The notes beneath the pieces are model-generated. The model saw nothing but the letters and a program-made list of their open reading frames with translations, was not told where the DNA came from and made no database searches. A stretch of 6,609 nt of DNA from Bacteroides sp. (GTDB lineage Bacteria; Bacteroidota; Bacteroidia; Bacteroidales; Bacteroidaceae). Made by a program: the position numbers and the translations under genes. This document shows, piece by piece, positions 6,464 through 6,609 of the stretch (position 1 is its first letter; each line of letters starts with the position of its first letter). The DNA lies in the NCBI GenBank assembly GCA_019412865.1, contig DXOJ01000814.1:1-6609 (forward strand). The letters are read 5' to 3'.

Positions 6464-6609
6464 ATGAAGAATACACTGCTTACGATCTGGAACTTCTATT
6501 TGGAGGGCTTCCGTAGTATGACCTTGGGGCGTACCCTGTGGGTTATCATTCTGCTGAAATTATTCGTTATGTTCTTCATCCTTAAAATGTTCTTTTTCCC
6601 TGATTTCCT
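6464..6609 (+). CDS. Small membrane protein, DUF4492-like (probable leader gene of a cytochrome bd operon), 3' end cut by window
   Basis: The reading frame is open from the ATG at 6464 to the window end (48 codons plus two bases). It begins MKNTLLTIWNFYLEGFRSMT, continues LGRTLWVIILLKLF and then a very hydrophobic stretch with Phe-rich FFILKMFFFPDF. It has one membrane segment (about 25-45) after a short amphipathic N-terminus carrying the FYLxGFRxMTLGRTLW pattern. From memory this matches DUF4492, a family of roughly 70-80 residues encoded directly before cydA in Bacteroides and relatives. That suggests a role with cytochrome bd quinol oxidase, perhaps as a small accessory subunit, but its biochemical role is not established and cydA itself lies outside the window. 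It is transcribed divergently from the efflux operon, from the promoter at 6406-6435. Confidence 0.8.
   Translation, partial: MKNTLLTIWNFYLEGFRSMTLGRTLWVIILLKLFVMFFILKMFFFPDF

Overview
The window looks like chromosomal DNA from a gut Bacteroides or a close relative. The signs are moderate GC with AT-rich intergenic leaders, no Shine-Dalgarno sequences ahead of the starts, two promoter candidates of the Bacteroides TTTG / TAnnTTTG type, and protein sequences of Bacteroidales character. The genus is inferred from these features; no database search was possible. The first 18 bases are not genomic: they match the Tn5/Nextera mosaic-end adapter, so the left edge is an artificial contig end.

Layout. 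Six genes on the minus strand read from right to left and look like one operon: a TolC-like outer-membrane channel (6244-4847), a MacA/HlyD-type periplasmic adaptor (4827-3610), a MacB-type ABC ATPase (3442-2699), a MacB/FtsX-type permease (2579-1359), a LytS/YehU-type sensor histidine kinase (1310-249) and the start of its response regulator (206-19, cut by the adapter). Gaps are 19, 167, 119, 48 and 42 bases. The only convincing promoter lies upstream of the channel gene. At the far right, on the plus strand, the first 48 codons of a small membrane protein resembling DUF4492 begin at 6464 with their own promoter. This family commonly precedes cydA/cydB (cytochrome bd oxidase) in Bacteroides.

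Function. The first four genes would form a complete tripartite MacAB-TolC-like export machine, with the ATPase and permease as separate proteins where Proteobacterial MacB is fused. The two-component pair at the distal end probably senses a condition linked to the exporter and adjusts its expression. The substrate cannot be read from the sequence.

Beyond the genes, the most notable structures are in the intercistronic gaps. A long stem-loop between the adaptor and ATPase genes has a 28-bp stem that becomes fully paired only in the operon (minus-strand) RNA. A perfect 23-bp palindrome sits just after the permease stop codon. A repeat-rich 119-base gap separates the ATPase and permease genes. 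I see no CRISPR array, tRNA, rRNA or insertion sequence, and no stretch over 300 bases without a gene. I do not see a clearly new biological system; this is a well-formed efflux-plus-sensor operon with unusual intercistronic RNA structures.
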